A stretch of DNA of 60,317 bases from CADEFF01 sp964569315 (GTDB taxonomy: Bacteria > Pseudomonadota > Alphaproteobacteria > Dongiales > Dongiaceae). The notes below the pieces were generated by a model, which ran no database searches, was not told where the DNA came from, and saw nothing but the letters and a program-made list of their open reading frames with translations. This document shows, in pieces, positions 58,801 to 60,317 of this stretch; the first letter of the stretch is position 1; each line of letters begins with the position of its first letter. The position numbers were made by a program, and so were the translations under genes. The stretch lies in NCBI GenBank assembly GCA_964569315.1, contig CAZMUZ010000009.1, forward strand, positions 1 through 60,317, in the 5' to 3' direction.

Positions 58801-60060
58801 GGCGCGCCCGATGTGCGGCTCGTCGCCTATATCGTGCCCGGCGCCGGCGCCGCCCCCGACCGGCGCGATTTGCGCGCCCGCCTCGGCGAGCATCTTCCGG
58901 CGACGATGCTTCCCGCCGATTTCGTGCCGATGGACCGGCTTCCCCTGCTCGCCAACGGCAAGCTCGACGCCGGGCGCCTGCCGCGCCCGGAGGCGCCGCA
59001 AAGCCGGGGACGCCCGCCCGAAACGCCAAGCGAGATGCTGGTGGCGCAACTCTTTCGCGAGCTGCTGCGCCTGCCGACGATCGATGCCGAGGCCGATTTC
59101 TTCGCCTTCGGCGGCCATTCGCTCCTCGCCGCCCGGCTCTTCGCCCGGATCGAGCGCAAGACCGGGCGGCGGCTTCCGCTGACATTGCTGCTCGAGCAGG
59201 CCAACGTCGCTCATATCGCCGCGGCGCTCGATCGCGCGGACAGCGCCGCCGACTGGGAGAGCCTGGTGCCGGTGCGCCGGCACGGAACCGAGACACCGCT
59301 CTTCTGCGTCCATGGGCTTTCGGGCGATGTGCTGTTCGCAAGACGCATCGCGCCGCTGCTGTCGGCCGAACGGCCGCTCTGGGCGCTCCGCGCCCGCGAG
59401 CTGCGTGGCGCCGCGGCGGCGCGTCCCTCCGTCGAAGCGGTCGCCGCGGACTACATCGCGGAGATTCGCAAGATTCTGCCGAACGGCCCCTATCATCTCG
59501 CCGGAGTCTGCTTCGGCGGGCTCGTCGTGTTCGAGATGGCGCGCCAGCTCACGGCCGCGGGTGCGGCGCTCGGCCTCGTCTGCATCCTCGACAATCTCGC
59601 CCCCGACACCCAGCTCCTGCTGCCGCGCATCCGCCGGCAATGGCGAAGCTGGACCCGCCGCAGCCGGGCCGCCGCGATGAAGCTCTTCAAGCGCGGCGGA
59701 CGCCATCTGCTCTCGCGCTGGATGCGCCGCGTCGGCACGCCGGAGCATGTGATCCGTCGCGTCGAGCGGCCGAGCTTCTCGGTGCCGGCCATGCTCGATC
59801 TCATCGCCCGGCGCTATCGCCCCGGCGTCCATCGCGGACCGATCGCCGTGCTGGCCGTGCCCGAGACGCAGAGCTTCGCCGGCGGCGACGCCTCGCTCGG
59901 CTGGCGGCGCTTCGCCAGGGGACCGCTGACCTGCCGTCCCATCCTCGGGACCCACCATTCGATGCTGGTCGCCCCGAACCTGGCGAGCAACATGCAGGTG
60001 CTGAATGCCCTGCTGACCGAGGCCGAAGCCGCGCAACCTCTCGCCGAAGCCGCGGAATAG
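55816..60060 (+). CDS. Nonribosomal peptide synthetase, T-C-A-T-TE, with Cys thioesterase
   Basis: A 1414-residue single-module NRPS with an extra N-terminal carrier. T1: Ser50 in LELGGDSLAAARI. C: HHMISDG at residues 237-243 with catalytic His238. A: about residues 475-985, A3 TSGSTGEPKG at 713-722, A5 NNYGPSEATL, A7 YRTGDLGRWRRDG, A10 NGKLD. T2: Ser1102 in FGGHSLLAARLF. TE: from about 1150, nucleophile elbow AGVCFGGLVV with Cys1232 instead of Ser, Asp1259 (ILDNL) and His1380/1381 (GTHHSML). The T1 has no adenylation partner in cis, so something must load it in trans. The enzyme would condense the T1-bound acid with one amino acid and release it by hydrolysis or cyclisation. Start ATG 55816; a longer frame opens at 55666 but its added 50 residues look non-coding. 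Adjacent phosphopantetheinyl transferase downstream. Confidence 0.93.
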   Translation: MADLSQKPPSPAEPLPPAALAERLQSLWQEVLGLDEVPPERSFLELGGDSLAAARIVAQAGAEFGLEFPLTALVEAETFADFAGAVTAATPAAVTALPPAGAIEAPLSLQQRRLWLAETLAPASAAYHVSMRFAFEGELDPARLAKALRSLADRHPMLRAALRETEEEPRLGIAAAIDPILERIDLGGLDPAGQAAELARRSRALVEAPFDLAEAPLWRGALFQLGQSRAELLLVLHHMISDGWSRRVLLADLAALYRDGTAAPLPALETDYPAYATAERAAADDRPLPPDLVERFRDLPLLDLPTDRPRVAGGSLSGAAVERRLDAARLAVANRHARDAGVTLFTLLAAAFGALLHRMSGATDLVIAAPVASRDRPELEPLIGFFIGLLPIRLDLDGDPTFATLLERARDASRHALRHRHIPFDRLVEAVNPPRSGDRHAIAQVALNMLNLPMEAVDLPGLQIRPLMPPPTGSAFDFTLHVHQHGGELLLELVYRDALFDRWRMADLLAQFEVLLAAAMEHPGLRLSKLPLLSEKALRATLAIGCGPDPAFAAEPLPTLLARAAARHADRTAILAAGEAISYAALESAAATLAHRLRQAGARRDEPVAILLPRSPALVIAMLACWKAGAAFLCLPPDNPKARTARMAALAGARIAVTDIARASLLPPDIGQCVLIAEAAETGPVAAEETAPAPVSPPAPDIALDDLAYVTFTSGSTGEPKGIETPHAGPALVLPALIERHALGPQDRVLQLAATAWDASYREIFATLLAGATLVLLSDEEARSPAAILERMDSERITALLSVVPTLLAALLEEAGERRPRLRLLLSTGEALSKSLALAAADRFGAAIVNNYGPSEATLTQLFHPVSAADDELLPVGRPIPGYEVLLLDTQLAPVPPGNPGEICIAGPGLARGYCGRPDLTAERFRRHRFADGIERRFYRTGDLGRWRRDGSLLFLGRADRQIKLRGVRIEPGEIEAAIRRLPEVAMAAVHCWNPGAPDVRLVAYIVPGAGAAPDRRDLRARLGEHLPATMLPADFVPMDRLPLLANGKLDAGRLPRPEAPQSRGRPPETPSEMLVAQLFRELLRLPTIDAEADFFAFGGHSLLAARLFARIERKTGRRLPLTLLLEQANVAHIAAALDRADSAADWESLVPVRRHGTETPLFCVHGLSGDVLFARRIAPLLSAERPLWALRARELRGAAAARPSVEAVAADYIAEIRKILPNGPYHLAGVCFGGLVVFEMARQLTAAGAALGLVCILDNLAPDTQLLLPRIRRQWRSWTRRSRAAAMKLFKRGGRHLLSRWMRRVGTPEHVIRRVERPSFSVPAMLDLIARRYRPGVHRGPIAVLAVPETQSFAGGDASLGWRRFARGPLTCRPILGTHHSMLVAPNLASNMQVLNALLTEAEAAQPLAEAAE

Positions 60061-60064
60061 CGCG

Positions 60065-60317
60065 ATGGGGTGGGAGCGCCCGGCCCGGCCACCCGCGCTT
60101 GCGGCAGCGGTGCATGTCTGGCGCGCCGACCTCGACGGGCTCGCGACGGACGCGGCGCCGCTCGACGATGCGGAGCGCGCCCGCGCTGCGCGCTTCGCCT
60201 TCGAGACGGATCGCCGCCGCTTCATCGCCGAGCACGGGTTCCAGCGCCGTCTCCTCGCCGCCTATCTGGACAAGCCCGCCGCGGAGCTCGCCATCGCCCC
60301 CGACCGCTATGGCAAGC
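60065..60317 (+). CDS. Sfp-type 4'-phosphopantetheinyl transferase (3' end cut by window)
   Basis: The first 84 residues are visible: AAVHVWRADLDGLATDAAPL, then DDAERARAARFAFETDRRRFIAEHGFQRRLLAAYL (read in parts), the typical N-lobe of Sfp/EntD-like transferases. The WxxKEA motif of the second lobe lies outside the window. It begins four bases after the NRPS stop, so it is cotranscribed, and should activate T1 and T2 of that enzyme. Confidence 0.85.
   Translation, partial: MGWERPARPPALAAAVHVWRADLDGLATDAAPLDDAERARAARFAFETDRRRFIAEHGFQRRLLAAYLDKPAAELAIAPDRYGK

Noticed and set aside
56371..60225. A 1284-codon frame antisense to the NRPS gene
   Set aside because: Arg/Gln/Ala-rich translation without domains; it mirrors the codon bias of the real gene on the plus strand.
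1..60317. tRNA, rRNA, prophage, integrase or transposase genes
   Set aside because: None was recognised on either strand; composition appears uniform by eye, so no island boundary could be supported.

Overview
The window is high-G+C DNA from an alphaproteobacterium, probably Hyphomicrobiales (Rhizobiales) or a near relative. The pointers are a rhizobial-type acpXL very-long-chain fatty acid cluster, an alphaproteobacterial-style cob gene set, and REP-like intergenic palindromes common in alphaproteobacterial genomes. This placement rests on gene content only. A 100-base run of N (3593-3692) is an assembly gap inside the cobalamin region. It artificially joins cobA to cobB, which are annotated here as two genes. 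The window starts inside a DUF2182 gene and ends inside a phosphopantetheinyl transferase gene.

Layout. 1-2.2 kb: a DUF2182/DUF1326 pair and a DMT exporter. 2.3-21.7 kb: a large cobalamin (B12) locus in several transcription units: cobA and cobB on the minus strand around the gap; cobK divergent from cobA; a tightly overlapping minus-strand operon cbiX-cobH-cobL-cobI-cbiG/cobJ-cobM followed by a fluoroacetate-dehalogenase-like hydrolase; cobD on the plus strand; and a minus-strand unit cobU-cobW-cobN-cobO-cobQ led by a clear cobalamin riboswitch. No cobG, cobZ, cobF, cbiD, cobS, cobT, cobC or cobV is in the window. The corrin methyltransferases form the ring, CobB/CobQ amidate it, CobN inserts cobalt with CobW as likely metal carrier, CobO adenosylates, and CobD and CobU build the nucleotide-loop precursor. 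A second, early-type chelatase (CbiX-L with MxCxxC and a His-rich tail) sits in the same locus.

22-27.6 kb: an ECF sigma / membrane protein / periplasmic metal-sensor-like trio divergent from the riboswitch, then an envelope-stress-like set (HtrA protease, OmpR-type regulator, histidine kinase) and a small secreted protein. 27.8-44.3 kb: ordinary accessory metabolism: MFS and DMT transporters, two GST-fold proteins, two amidases (one AMI1-like), mmsA, a NYN/LOTUS-type protein, an ornithine-cyclodeaminase-family enzyme, a MarR-controlled operon of small enzymes with an unusually clear promoter/operator, DUF983 and a cupin.

44.3-49.5 kb: methyltransferase, alcohol dehydrogenase, two ketosynthase-fold proteins, a FabZ-type dehydratase and AcpXL. 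This is the rhizobial lipid A very-long-chain hydroxy-acid cluster, but a methyltransferase stands where lpxXL is usually found. 49.6-53.3 kb: glk and pgi (divergent) and corA. 53.4-60.3 kb: a probable secondary-metabolite locus: acyl-activating enzyme, MaoC hydratase, a 1414-residue NRPS of order T-C-A-T-TE whose thioesterase has Cys in place of the usual nucleophilic Ser, and a phosphopantetheinyl transferase cut by the window end. This is the most promising region for something undescribed.
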